In this document: positions 45,052 through 55,710 of the stretch, one piece after another
Position numbering within the stretch: the stretch's first letter is position 1
Layout: every line of letters starts with the position of its first letter
Source: Aselliscus stoliczkanus
Taxonomy: Eukaryota > Chordata > Mammalia > Chiroptera > Hipposideridae
Direction of reading: 5' to 3'
DNA: 64,000 bases
Assembly (NCBI GenBank): GCA_033961575.1
Contig: CM066728.1
Location: 109,758,852-109,822,851, forward strand
Position numbers and translations under genes: made by a program
Notes under the pieces: model-generated
Database searches by the model: none
What the model was told of the DNA's origin: nothing
Seen by the model: only the letters and a program-made list of their open reading frames with translations

Positions 45052-45421
45052 TGAATCCCTACACTAGTAATTAGTAAAAGTTTATTGTGCGCACAGCAAA
45101 AAGACAGTTGGCAAACTGGGAGCACTCAGACAAAACATAGAACGAGTCTCAGGGCTGTGCTGTTAGAGAGCAGCTTGCAAAGTGAGAAAGCAGTGACTGT
45201 TTGTTCTTCAGAGTGATTGGCTAAATATTGGAACTTTCAGTGGTTGCCTTATACCTCGGGAAACAGTTCACGTTTACCTTGTATTTTTAGAGGCATAAGC
45301 AAGCCATGACCCAGGTTAAGCGAGTCTTGCAAAATATGCTAAATTAAGCTTTATTTGTATGACAAAACTCTTTTTCTCTGCTCAGGCAATTTTCAAGGCT
45401 GGTCTCTTTTTTATTTTAACA
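45052..45421 (-). mobile_element. 3' LTR of an inverted endogenous retrovirus
   Basis: On the minus strand the LTR begins at 45421 with TGTTAAAATAAAAAAGAG and runs for about 370 bp to a proposed CA end at 45052. A polyadenylation signal AATAAA lies at 45081-45086 (minus). A polypurine tract abuts its start. The right (5') limit is fixed by that tract, while the 45052 end is an estimate. Confidence 0.65.
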
Positions 45422-45433
45422 ATCTCCCCTTTT
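45422..45433 (-). other. Retroviral polypurine tract
   Basis: Minus-strand AAAAGGGGAGAT immediately precedes the LTR TGTTAAAA, in the position and composition of the plus-strand primer of retroviral reverse transcription. Confidence 0.72.
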
Positions 45434-46550
45434 GGTCATTTTATCAGCAGGCAGACTATGGCCAACCAGTATAGCATTCGTTATTCTTGGTTACAGCCAC
45501 TGCTGTAGTCAGGCTGAAGAATCATATTCAGTTTCCTTTAGTTACATTGTCAGGCTGGAGGGCCCTGTCATCCCCATCTTTATCACTTCTCTGGTTGTTG
45601 TTGATTTCACCTGGTTGTCTGATCCTGGTGGATGCCATTTGGCATGTGAGTAGCTACCAGCAGTCACTAAACACCCTCAAGAGTATACAATGAACTAGAG
45701 AGGTTAGTATGATGATAGGAAGAAAAATAGCCAAGGATTGAAAAACTCCCCAGAGCAGAGATTTTTCAGGAGCCGAGATAGAATCAATTAAACAAATCAA
45801 ATGGGTTTCAAAAGGTTTGAAGTTTATTGATGTGAGCACAACACGGTGTCTTAGCAAACGAATTTCCTCATGGTTAGTTAGGATGGGGTGAGTAGGAGGA
45901 GGAGGCTTTATTTCTGGAGGTGGTGTGGCAGGTGAGCTCCTGCCTAAACGAGTCCTCTGGATGATGTGATTACCTTTTTTTCTTAGAGTCTCTCTATTAA
46001 GTCATTAGGAAAATGGATGATTGAGGTGTGACACTGGTATTCACATTGCCTCAATCAATTTTCTTGCTGCCTTCCACTGGGTCCCAGAAGAAAGCATAAG
46101 ACCGGTAATTACATGTGGAATGATGGAAAATATCAATGAAAAGCCACAGATAGGGTTCAAGTGCCTTTCTGGATGCTTCCTTCTGGCTGTTTTCTGTGCA
46201 GAAACAGCTCTGGAAGCACCCCACGAGGCAGCCTATGGGTACAACCTTGTTCTGCCCCTAATTCACCTGCTCACCAATTTCTAGCAGCCCATCCATCACC
46301 TCTGTTCCACGGCCACCTGTCCATCTATTTCAAAGTACAGCCAGATATGTAGATGCCAGCTGATAGGAAACATTGTGATTTCTTTTGTCCTGGGCAGTTG
46401 CAGTGAATACACAGCTTTGTGGCCCTACGTGCGGGGAGGCTCCTGAGCGAGGCCCTAAATTGGGAGCATTTTCCATGAGACAGGCTTGGGGGTGGGTCTT
46501 GTTTGTAGTGAGAACTGTTCATGTTCTCCCCTGAAGCTTGGAGACACATG
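45434..46550 (-). pseudogene. Decayed internal ERV region, possible env C-terminal tail
   Basis: This lies directly 5' of the polypurine tract in the provirus orientation, where env is expected in class I ERVs. A 67-codon frame (45857-45654, minus) ends in a hydrophobic segment of about 20 residues (AIFLPIIILTSLVHCILL) with a basic residue and Cys after it. That pattern fits a transmembrane anchor plus short cytoplasmic tail of an Env TM subunit. A second frame (46549-46325) is Cys-rich (CIHCNCPG). Stops and frame shifts separate the pieces, so no protein can be made. The left internal limit is uncertain, and no 5' LTR is found in the window. Confidence 0.5.
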
Positions 46551-46787
46551 GAGGGGAAAAGGAGAAAGATGGTACTACTGGACTGAGCAGTGGTGGCGAG
46601 GAAGCAGGGCCTAAAGGAACCTTTGGAGATGATAAACTAGAATGTGACTTGCATTGAAAACTAGCAACAATACCCCAAGGAAGTTAGAGGTCAAATCTGA
46701 TATGAGTAAATTCTTTCATGAATAATCTGATGGCATGCTAAACATCTGATCATGTTAATAACTACTCTAAAAAAAAGTGATAATAAA

Positions 46788-46932
46788 AAATAAAAACAAT
46801 CCGGGCCGGCCGAGTGGCACAGTGGTTAAGAGCTGGCCTGGAACGCCAGTGGCCCCGGTTTGGATCCCACATGTGAGGGCCAGTGACACTGCCCTCTAAA
46901 AAAAATAAAATAAAATAAAAAAATAAAAACAA
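46788..46932 (+). mobile_element. tRNA-derived SINE, short form
   Basis: The unit starts at 46803 with GGGCCGGCCGAGTGGCACAG, and the tail is a (AAAAT)n run. Target duplication AAATAAAAACAA occurs at 46788-46799 and 46921-46932. The arm stem is partly degraded (GCTGGCCTGGAACGCCAGT). The 140-aa minus frame 46762-47184 reads through this SINE and is not a gene. Confidence 0.88.
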
Positions 46933-47084
46933 CTCGAGAAAAATCACTATTAAAATGTTAAGAAATTCTGAGAACCAATAAAATGCCCAGGCTTTCTTGC
47001 CTGGGAGCCATGAATTTTTGCCATCGTGTGGTCGCCGTGACATCCGCCCCCCATCAGCCAGAGTATGTGGGACTATGGTTGGGA

Positions 47085-47262
47085 TGGCAAGCTCTGGAGA
47101 CACAATGCCACTCGCTAGCTGTGACCTCAGAAAGCCACCCAGCCTCAGTTTCCCGTCTGTACAGTGGGGATGGTGACCGTGCATATCTTACAGAATTGCA
47201 AGGATCACTGGGAGAGTGTGGAACAGTTAGCAGTGACACAAGTGGTATTCTTCTCCTTTCAT
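47085..47262 (+). repeat. MIR
   Basis: CACTCGCTAGCTGTGACCTC, CCTCAGTTTCCCGTCTGTAC and AGTGGGGATGGTGACCGTG follow MIR closely. Confidence 0.8.
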
Positions 47263-47742
47263 CCTACATCCAGAGCGCTTCCCAGTACGTGGGTCAGACT
47301 GTGAGTCCTGTTGCCTGCCTCCCGCCTCGGCCTTGATTTGGAGAGAGCAGCTGAATGCTGGGCCCTTGTGCAGCGCCATGCTCTGGTGCTCCGTGGGCTG
47401 CTCACGCATGTAACGCTCCGTGAGGCAGCACCTGCTCGGACCTGGGGCATGTTTCCTCTGGGCAATGGGCCAGCACGCTGTGAAGGTGGTGAATGAGATT
47501 GGGCTTTAGCACAAATGGCTCCTTAAGAACAGTTTTCTACAAATGGAACCATGACTAAATCCCTAGGAAACTTCAACAAAAAATTTCCCAATTCTAACAG
47601 CCTGGCTGCAGCCAAACTCCCTGTGAGATTTCTCTCCTGCTCACCCCATCTTTCCTAGGACTGGACAAGGCCCAGAGTCAGGCCAAGGGCCAGTGGCAAA
47701 GTCCCCAGTTTTGTAGTCTCAGGTGTCCCCTAATTTCTCACC
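47263..47742. other. Unrecognised sequence
   Basis: Moderately GC-rich with overlapping short frames. No recognised gene or repeat. Confidence 0.45.
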
Positions 47743-48143
47743 TGTAGTGGGTCGAATGGTGGTCCCAAAAAGATACGTCCACCCCCTGATCCCCAGAAGC
47801 TGTGAGCATTACCTTACATGGCAAGAGATGTGATGATGTTGTGGATGTTGAGACAAAGCATTTAACTGGGTTATCCAAGGGGATTATCACAGGTACCCTC
47901 AGAGGAGAGGCACAGGGCATTCTGAGACAGACACCCAGAGGAGCGATGCAGCCACAAGCCCAGGAGCCCCAGCCACCAGCGCTGGAAGAGGCCAGGAACG
48001 GGCTCTCCCCAGAGGGAGGGTGGCCCTGTCCACACTTGGATCTCAGACTTCCAGTGTCCAGAGCTGTGAGAGACTGCATTTCTGTGGTTTAAGCCGTACA
48101 CTTTGGGCTAATTTGTTACGGCCGTCCCAGGAATGAAATGCGA
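47743..48143 (+). mobile_element. MaLR LTR (MLT1A-like)
   Basis: TGGGTCGAATGGTGGTCCC, AAAAAGATACGTCCACCCCC, CGATGCAGCCACAAGCCC, GAAGAGGCCAGGAACGGGCTC, CTCAGACTTCCAGTGTCCAG and TTTCTGTGGTTTAAGCCGTA follow the MLT1A order almost end to end. Frames on both strands here (47802-48092; 47738-48079) are by-products. Confidence 0.82.
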
Positions 48144-48411
48144 CGCCTCTCCTACCTCCTCCAGCCACAGGCCCTCTCGCGGTGCCCAGAGCCCATCTTG
48201 CACTTCCCAGAATGTCGTGCACAACGCCTAGTCCCGAAGGTCGGCAGCATCCTGTTCTGGAGAGCATTGTCACTGAGGGGGACCTTTCCAGCTGAGATGT
48301 TTTAGAAAGAGAGCTGCTTGGAGTCCCATGCTGCCCCATGCACCTAGGTGACCACTTGGGAATTCACTGTGAACAGATTTCTGGAATAATTAATCCTGTG
48401 AGGGTGACCTG

Positions 48412-48835
48412 AGGTCTTGTGTTAATTCTATTGCTACCGTAACAAATCACCACGCACTCTGTGGCTTAAAACAACACAAACATACCCTCGCGCAATTATG
48501 GAGAGAAGTCCAGGGTCTCACTGGGCCACCTTAGGTGTCGGTTCCTTTCTGGAGGCTCCTGGGGAGAACTCTTTCCCTGCCTTCTCCAGCTCGCAGAAGC
48601 CACCCACATGTCTTGGCATGTGGCCCCTCGCCATGTCTTCAAAGCCAGAGCGCCACATCTCCCTCTGACAGGCCACAGATGTTCCTCCATTTTTAAGGAC
48701 GATGCATTTAGACTTGGTCCCCCTGGATAATCAGGGACAGTCTCCCAGCTGCAGTCTTAACTTCATCACATCTGCAAAATCCCCTTTTCCATGTAAAGTC
48801 GCATATTCACAGGTTTTGGGTGTGACCATGTTTGA
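48412..48835 (-). mobile_element. MaLR-like LTR relic, inverted
   Basis: The + strand reads GCTACCGTAACAAATCACC, GTGGCTTAAAACAACACAAA, GGTCTCACTGGGCCACC, TTCTGGAGGCTCCTGGGGAG, CTTTCCCTGCCTTCTCCAGC, CACATCTGCAAAATCCCC and CATATTCACAGGTTTTGGG. This is the reverse of a common old LTR-type repeat. Subfamily not assigned. Confidence 0.7.
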
Positions 48836-50337
48836 GGCCTACCACAGGCATCGGCACTGATACAAGCACCCTGATGGCAAAGGAAACAAGGGGTTTTATT
48901 GTGGATGTTTTGGAAAATTGCTGGAGCCACTTGAGGTGCCCACAATGCCAGGAACCCAAGGATAGGCACCCATGTGAGTCCTTGCCCAGTCCTGCTTGGG
49001 ATCTGAGCATGGTGACCTAGGCCCAACAGTCTTTTTCCTGACCTGGATTACCTGTTCAACTGCTCAGCACATTTGACTGGATCCCCTTCTTATCAAACAG
49101 CCTTGGTCCACTTAAGGTTTGGCCCTGCTGTGGCTGAGCAAATAAGACCAGCATGAAAAATGGCAAAAGGGTTTTCTCTCTGTAGCCCTCTTCTCTTAGA
49201 TCTCTCTACTTCCCTGGGTTGGGAATCTGTCTGCCTCCTCTCAGCATTAGTATTCGCCTTCTGGGGGATGCATATGAACCTATTTTTCTCAGTGTTTTGA
49301 CCCTCAGGGGCTGTAGTGATTTATTAATAAGACAGATATGAAGGCTGTTTGGATCTCGTGAGGATCCAGCTAACTTAAGAGGCTCCTTCTCCCTGAAATG
49401 GAAATCACATTACATAATCACACGTAAAACTGAAATTTTAAACAGAAAAGAACTAGACTGAATAACCAAATATCTAAAAAGATAAGCATCTCAAAATGTA
49501 CCCCATCTTATAAAAAGCATAATTCCCTTTTATGAAACTGAGACACGCTCAGAGACTTTGTACCTTTAAACCACGAAAAATGTGACTTCATGCCGTTTGC
49601 ATCACATTATCACTCCTGGATCTTAGCAATAAAACACCATTTCCAGCTTTACACATAATTTGAAAAGTCATTCTATTGCCTCTCACTACTCACTCACTTA
49701 AAATGACTTTTCAGAAAACATGTATCTAGAGTTTTCCTTTTTGTTAAAACAGTAGTTCACTTTCTTCGATTCCCATCGGTGCCATCCCACACTGGACTCA
49801 GAACCAGGCTCGGAATTCAGAGCCATTTTCATGCCATCAAAGGAAACTGGGTGACAAATGATGTGGGGAACGCTCTGTCCCTCTCACCTTGCTCCCATCT
49901 CCGAATGGCAGAGCAGAGGCCGTCCTTCAGTAAGGGCTGGCGTGCTGGGGGTCGGGGAAGATGGCATCTGCGAGGCTGAGGACAAGCAGGGCAAGGCTGA
50001 GACGTCGATGGTGGCAGGAGCCGCTGAAATGCCACGGGCCTTGTTTCCAGCATACGAGACGTTGGTGGGGGCCTGGCCCATGGGCATGGTCATGAACAAT
50101 GGGTTTTTTTCTAGGTGAAAGCTGATAAATATGACACCCTCACTATGTGGAGGGGACCACACAGAACTCTGAAACACGAGAATTGCATTTTATTTGGGGC
50201 TTTGTGGTGTGACCTCATGGGTGTTATTGGATTTCTCTGTGCTTTCATTTCAAAGCCGCTGCAATGGACTCTACCCTGTTAGAAGAGCTTTGGTCCCGGG
50301 GACAGAGAGGGGAGATTTGGCTGTAGGAGCAGAGACA
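48836..50337. other. Unrecognised sequence
   Basis: About 1.5 kb with small overlapping frames (49779-50177) on both strands and no recognised family. Confidence 0.45.
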
Positions 50338-50470
50338 CACCACTATCTTTTTTTTTTTTTTTTGAGGGTAGTGTCACTGGCCCTCATATGTGGGACCCGA
50401 ACCGGGGGCGCTGGCTTCCGAAGCCAGCGCTCAACCACTGCACCACTGGGCCGGCCCTCACCGCCATCTT
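50338..50470 (-). mobile_element. tRNA-derived SINE, short form, inverted
   Basis: Body at 50350-50457. Duplications CACCACTATCTT (50338-50349) and CACCGCCATCTT (50459-50470) differ at two positions. The arm stem has a compensating-looking change (GCTGGCTTCCGAAGCCAGC). Confidence 0.9.
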
Positions 50471-51120
50471 AAAGGACAACTCGCGGCAGGTATGGATTTG
50501 GGTCAGCTGCCACCCACGTGATAGTCATCCTGGTTTGTGGAGAAACCCCAGACAAGCTTTCCCACCATCCCTGACCCCACTGAGGGCTGGCATTCTAGCG
50601 GAACCACTTCCTGACCCTGTGATTTGAGGTGTTTTCTTTGGTTTATAGCTAACCATTGATCAATCTGTAGATATACACCAGGTATACGACTATTTGCCTT
50701 AAAGTATTGAAAATTAATTTTGATGGGGCTTAAAGCACTTCATAATTACACAGTGATTCGGTGCTGGAATTAATTGATACTCTCCTTTATGTTTTACCTG
50801 ATTTTCCAGCCTTTCACACACAACCTTTCCACAAATGTTGATGAAGCACCATTTGTTTTTATGATTGTAGAATGCCTTCCTATGAAAACATAACATGTAC
50901 AGAGTTTTACATGAAGATATATTTTCATTTCTCCCCTGGGTTTTGATCACATGCTGAGGACAGGGCCACCTTCCACAGACCCACCTTTATTTTTGTGACC
51001 TAACTATTATGGGAGAGCTTTGCTTTCAACCTTCATTTTAATAGATGACGTACTTGGTTAATGTGCAGCAGAATTATAGCACATAGGGCTTTTTATATTA
51101 AAACTTACTGTAAATGAAGT
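50471..51120. other. Unrecognised sequence
   Basis: Nothing identifiable. A 78-aa minus frame at 50714-50950 lacks support. Confidence 0.4.
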
Positions 51121-51123
51121 TGT

Positions 51124-51215
51124 ACCTGAGATAGTTAATTTCATGTCAACTTGGCTGGGATGGCCAAACCCCTTGTTCATCTGACACATTAGGAAGGATC
51201 CTCAGTGACCCACAA
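51124..51215 (+). mobile_element. Possible MLT2-like ERVL LTR fragment
   Basis: GAGATAGTTAATTTCATGTCAAC and TTGGCTGGGATGGCC resemble the start of the ERVL LTR seen more clearly at 63386. Only the first part is recognisable. Confidence 0.4.
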
Positions 51216-51409
51216 GCTGGCAATGGAGAGGAATGCTTTGTATTCATGGCCAAGTGTATGTCTTTTCCATCAATGTAAACCGATGTCCCATTGCTTCTGG
51301 ACCATCCAGAAATCTGCCAAGGCAGTAGCTGTTTTGGGGCATGTCCTCTTTCCTGTCTCTGCTACCCGGTCACGAAGAATCGGTCAATTTACACACAAAA
51401 AATGTTTTG

Positions 51410-51900
51410 TCTGTAAGATTTTGTTTGGGTGAGCATTGTATTTATAGATCAATTTGGGAGAAATTGTTATTTTTCTGATATTAAATTTTCAAATGTATTA
51501 ATCTGATATACCTCTCCATTCATTGATATCTATCCATCTGGTTGCTAGCTGATATGTTATTTAGGGTTTTCTGTTTATATTCATGTGACAGTTGGTCTGT
51601 AATTTTCTTTCTTGAAATATCCCTTTTAGGTTTTGGTATTAATTTAGGCTAGCCTAGTAGATTGATTACGAATTGTGTCCTCACCTTCTTTTCGCTGGGA
51701 GATTTTGGGCAAAGTTGGTGTTATCACTGTTTAAATGCGTTTAGAATATACTGGTGAAGTCAGCTGGGTCTAGAACTCTTTTAGGGAAGATTTTAATTGT
51801 GAATTAAATGATACAGGACTATTCTTATTTCTGTTTCTTCTCATGTTAATTTTTAAATATAAATTGTGTGTTTCTAAAAAAAATTATACCAATGTATTTG
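51410..51900 (-). mobile_element. Inverted L1 ORF2 relic
   Basis: TTATAGATCAATTTGGGAGAA, ATACCTCTCCATTCATTGA, CAAAGTTGGTGTTATCAC, GTGAAGTCAGCTGGGTCTAG and AATGATACAGGACTATTC are antisense L1 ORF2 blocks with internal deletions. A 5'-region-like stretch may continue beyond the CA array (52022-52440), with low certainty. Confidence 0.68.
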
Positions 51901-51966
51901 AAAATTTATATTAAATGGGCAAAGATATTACTATATATGTTCTCTCACTCTTTCTCTCTCTCTCTC

Positions 51967-51969
<3 letters not shown>

Positions 51970-52022
<53 letters not shown>
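51970..52022. repeat. (CA)n microsatellite preceded by a CT run
   Basis: About 26 CA units following TCTCTC units from 51944. The 153-aa frame 51868-52329 owes its length to this array. Confidence 0.97.
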
Positions 52023-52024
<2 letters not shown>

Positions 52025-53290
52025 TTCTACCTTTAGCTATGTCAAGGTTTTCTTTCGTGATATTGGTTTGCTCTCTTGAGTTCACTCATAGGCAGGCTCC
52101 GGTCTTTGAAAACATTGGTCTGTTTCTGCTTTGCCCTACTCCGTGGCTATCCCACTTCAGGGATCCTGCCTGCAGGTCTGGGGTGGTTACTAAGGATGCA
52201 CCTTCTGGACAAGCTCTGAACTCCAATTTGTGTCCCGCCAGACCGGGGGACTACCCAGAGTTCAGTGTCTCTCTGCTCTTTCCTGCCACTTGGCTTCCAT
52301 ATAGGCCACTGTTACTAGCAAATGTTTGAGGCAAAACGTTATGCTGAGTGTTGGGATTTCTCCTGTGTTTTCCTTCTGTCTCTGATCTTGTCTTTGTGTC
52401 CTCAGAAGCTAGCAAGCTCTCCAACATCTTTTAGAAATGGTTGTTTCCTCAACTTATTAATAGAAAATGAGGAAGAATCTTCAAAAGATCCAGCTGTCTC
52501 ACCCTGTAAATAATGCAGCATGTGAGTAATTTACAACCTTTGGACTCAGTCTGTACTATCACCATTGTGCCATTTTCCTATTCTCACAGCAAGAAGTACA
52601 TGTGTAGTTGCTCGGCCATACGACAGTACAGGGGAAATTAATTTTTTTATTGTCTCCAATGTATGTATTTAGTGGAGTTTACAAATAGGTGGAGGTGAGA
52701 AAAAAATTGGACTACAATTGGGAGGCAAACATAAAAAGGTTATTTTCGTCTAGAAAATTCTGTGATTTGGAGCTTGGAGATGGGATTAGAGAAAGTCCTT
52801 GTCAAAAGGGAGAGCTTTTTTCCCCCTCTAATTTGTATTTGGCAGGGTTAATGATCTGCAAAGTGTTTCCATAATTATGAAAGCAAGAAAGAGGGAGCAT
52901 AACAGGATGCAAATTGCCTCATTGGCACATACAGTACTTACTACACTCACAATGACGATTATTCACATTTTTGTACTTTTGCCTGTTTTTTCATGTTTCA
53001 AAGTGGCAATTTACTTCTCTGGCAAAAGATGAATGTTTTGGTTAGTATAAATGGTAATGTAAGACAGGATTAAAGCAAGCTGCCAATCATGGGCTTCCAG
53101 AACTTAAAACGAAGGCAGCGTCTTACATGGATGACAAGGCTTTTTAAGGAATTCCAGTCCATAATTGTTGTTTTGATGGAATAAGCTGGTGAATCACCAA
53201 TGAACCATGAAGAAACTCTTCAGAACAAGTTATACTGAGTAGGAATAAAAAGGGCTTTCTAAACTCTTGTAACTCCAACCTTTCCATGAT
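52023..53290. other. Unrecognised sequence
   Basis: No confident gene or repeat. The left third may be L1 5'-region debris. Confidence 0.4.
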
Positions 53291-53299
53291 GAAAGGTCG

Positions 53300-53640
53300 A
53301 CAAAGATGCCCATGTCACAACTGTCACTCGTATTACTTGGCCCTCCCCTCAGCACTCGTTGTGAGTGGTCAGTGTCTCCTTCTCAGCCACACACTCCTAA
53401 TTTGCTGCCTTCCCCAGTGGTACTTCCTTCATGGTCTTTTTTGCTGGCTTTGCCTCCTCTGCCAGGCTTCTAAATGTTTAAATGACTCTGGGATTAATCC
53501 TGAGCCCTCCTCTTTTCTCTTGTCTCTACAATTTAAGCCCAAGTGAGTTCATCTAATTTACCGAATTTGAATATCACTTGTCAGTCACTCTTATGCTTCT
53601 GAGTCTAGTCTTGACCTTGCCTTTGAGCTCCAGGCTCGGT
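53300..53640 (+). repeat. L2-like relic
   Basis: Pyrimidine-rich, with AAGTGAGTTCATCTAATTTACC and CTTCTGAGTCTAGTC resembling the L2 ORF2 end (…GATCTCATCCAGTC…). Diverged, so tentative. Confidence 0.35.
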
Positions 53641-53649
53641 TATTTGGCT

Positions 53650-53790
53650 GGAGACATAGTGAAAGCAGTTGGGCATGTAGGAATCACCTGACACTTAAGA
53701 GTTTTTCAGACATGATGCTTCCGAGTCCCCCTACCAGGATCTGGAAGTTGGAGCTGTCTTTCTAGCATTTGGGATGGTTTTTTAATGAGC
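53650..53790 (+). mobile_element. Possible MER5/Charlie-like relic
   Basis: GTAGGAATCACCTGACACTTA and CCGAGTCCCCCTACCAGGAT, then TTCTAGCATTTGGG recall the AATCACCTGGAG…CCCCACCCC…TTTCTAACA order of MER5A. Confidence 0.4.
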
Positions 53791-53834
53791 TCCATTTCTT
53801 CCCCTAACCCTCCACACAACTTTAAATAGATGAC

Positions 53835-54080
53835 TGTGGTGGTGGCTGCTTGCTGTTCACCAACATTCATCTCCTTTGTGGGTGACGTGATTCAAACCCG
53901 CAGTTCCTACCCTCATGTGCAGTTAGGTGAGGTCCATGATTGCGTTTTCTCCAACAGAATGAGAACGGAGGTGATGAGAGCTCAAATGTGTAAAGCAGTA
54001 CGGTGTTCTTCAACCTGTAAGATTTGGTAACTGTCTCTCTCAACCAATACATGCTTATTGAGAATGCAATAAATAATGGT
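53835..54080 (+). mobile_element. MaLR-like relic
   Basis: GTGCAGTTAGGTGAGGTCCATGA and CTCCAACAGAATGAGAACGG parallel the 43445-43800 element, and the right end retains GCAATAAATAATGG. Confidence 0.4.
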
Positions 54081-54317
54081 GTTAGTTAGAGTTACCTAAG
54101 GGGGCACCATCATCTAAAATGAACCAATTTCCTTGAGAACAACTTACTTGCTAGGATGATCTATTTGACTGCAGGTATCCTGAAGCTTCTATGTAAAATA
54201 AAGAATATATAGAATAAAAGTAAAATATTGGTGAGTGTTTTATTATTATATCTGTGGCAGTTAGCTTTGTAGAGAAAATTAGCATCGTGTCATCCAAAGT
54301 GTACAGAGGCGGTATTC

Positions 54318-54475
54318 CTTGCTGAGGATATAAATCTTGGTTCTGCTACTGGCGGCTTTGTAAACGTAGGTTATTCTTTGTGCTTTCTGAGCTTCCAGTT
54401 TTTCTACTGCAAAATGGGGTTAGTGATGCCCACCTAGAAAAATTTGTGGAGTATGTCTGAAGAAAACTGCTACTC
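54318..54475 (+). repeat. MIR
   Basis: CTTGGTTCTGCTACTGGCGG, CTTCCAGTTTTTCTACTGCA and AAATGGGGTTAGTGATGCCC follow MIR. Confidence 0.7.
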
Positions 54476-55380
54476 CTGAAAGATAACTTTTAGCAAATGC
54501 AGAATTTTCAGTACAGTTTCATTTTAAATTATAACAGACTTGTGGGGTTAATCTCTTCACTGGAACAAAATAGCATTGTTTGAGAATGTGGGCTCCCAAA
54601 TGTGCCCTCTTTCATGGCACAGATCATTCTAATTGGAAGCTAGGTGGTTTTTGTCCAAAATTACATAAACAGGCAAGGCCAAGAGCCCTTGACCCACATA
54701 AAAATCATTACATTTTCTTGTTTTGTTACATGACTCAGGTATCTGAACAACACAAGTAGAGAAAATAAGCTTCTCAGAAATTGGATGCTCCAGTCAGTGA
54801 GCCCTGGCCCTGGGCATCAAAGCTCACTCGGTGTCCCTGGCAGGAGCCTACAGCCACTGTGGATGGGCACTTGGGCCAGATGGGTGGGGGTGGGCAGTGT
54901 GGTGCTCTGAAAGGATGTGGGCTGTTGGATGCAGTGAGGGTGACACATGGCAGATACTTGAACTTGGCATCGACGCCATACCTCGTTTCTGCATTTCATC
55001 ATCACCTGATGTTTATTAAGTTCTTGCATGGGGAGGGATCATAATTATCAGTGTCGTTTTCACCAAAAAGTACGTCTCATTTTTCCTTTGAATAAGGGTC
55101 CAGTGGGCTCTTGGATGGCCAAGGGGTTTGAGGAGACATAAAAAATGCTTTATTTATGAGATAAATAAAATGTAAATTGTGGAGGGAGCACAGAGGTGTG
55201 GGGCCCCCACCATCACCAGCTCCACCTTCTTGGAACCTTTGCACTTTGGTGGATGGGTCATTGGTGGGGTGACCAGACGTCCTGGTACCCAAGTCACAGG
55301 AGCAATGAATTACTGTGCAAACCCACCTGAGGCTATGGAGACCCTCACAACACAGAGAGAAAGACTACCATTCTGAGGAG
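54476..55380. other. Unrecognised sequence
   Basis: No confident feature. Several short overlapping frames at 54781-55044 and 55077-55376 lack motifs. Confidence 0.4.
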
Positions 55381-55384
55381 GTTT

Positions 55385-55585
55385 CATGGTAAGATAAGTA
55401 TGTAGGAATTGGGCCTGCCCGTCAGCCCTGCTCTAGGCCTGGCTGTGTTGCAGCCATGGGGGCCTGGACAAGTCGCTGAACATCTCTGAAACTTGGTCCA
55501 CTCATGTTCAAAGTGGGGATGAGGGGGCCTGCCTCCAGAGGGTGGTGATATGACCCGGCAACCAGAAGACACTTAGACAGGTCCT
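55385..55585 (+). repeat. MIR fragment
   Basis: GGCCTGGACAAGTCGCTGAAC, a TCTCTGAAACTTGGTC block, AAAGTGGGGATGAGGGGGCC and GAAGACACTTAGACAGG follow MIR order. Confidence 0.65.
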
Positions 55586-55597
55586 GACATGGGACAT

Positions 55598-55710
55598 GTG
55601 CATGGGTTGTCTATCATTGCATAACAACCACACACTTAGAGGCCTAAACACACGTGTATAGGTCGCCATTTCTGTGTGCTGGGAACTGCAGGGCTGAACT
55701 AATCACCCCG
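55598..55710 (-). mobile_element. MaLR-like fragment, inverted
   Basis: GTTGTCTATCATTGCATAACAA and CACACTTAGAGGCCTAAAC resemble the reversed 3' end of an old LTR repeat (…TGCATAACAAACCACC…TTAGTGGCTTAAAAC…). Confidence 0.5.

Noticed and set aside
46762..47184. 140-aa minus frame with a hydrophobic stretch
   Set aside because: It reads through the SINE at 46803 and its A/T tail; the hydrophobic part is a translation of A-rich DNA.
47738..48339. Several 76-113-aa frames on both strands
   Set aside because: The first part is an MLT1A-like LTR and the rest are overlapping opposite-strand frames without motifs.
51868..52329. 153-aa + strand frame with Thr/His repeats
   Set aside because: It is opened by the (CA)n array and flanked by L1 relic.
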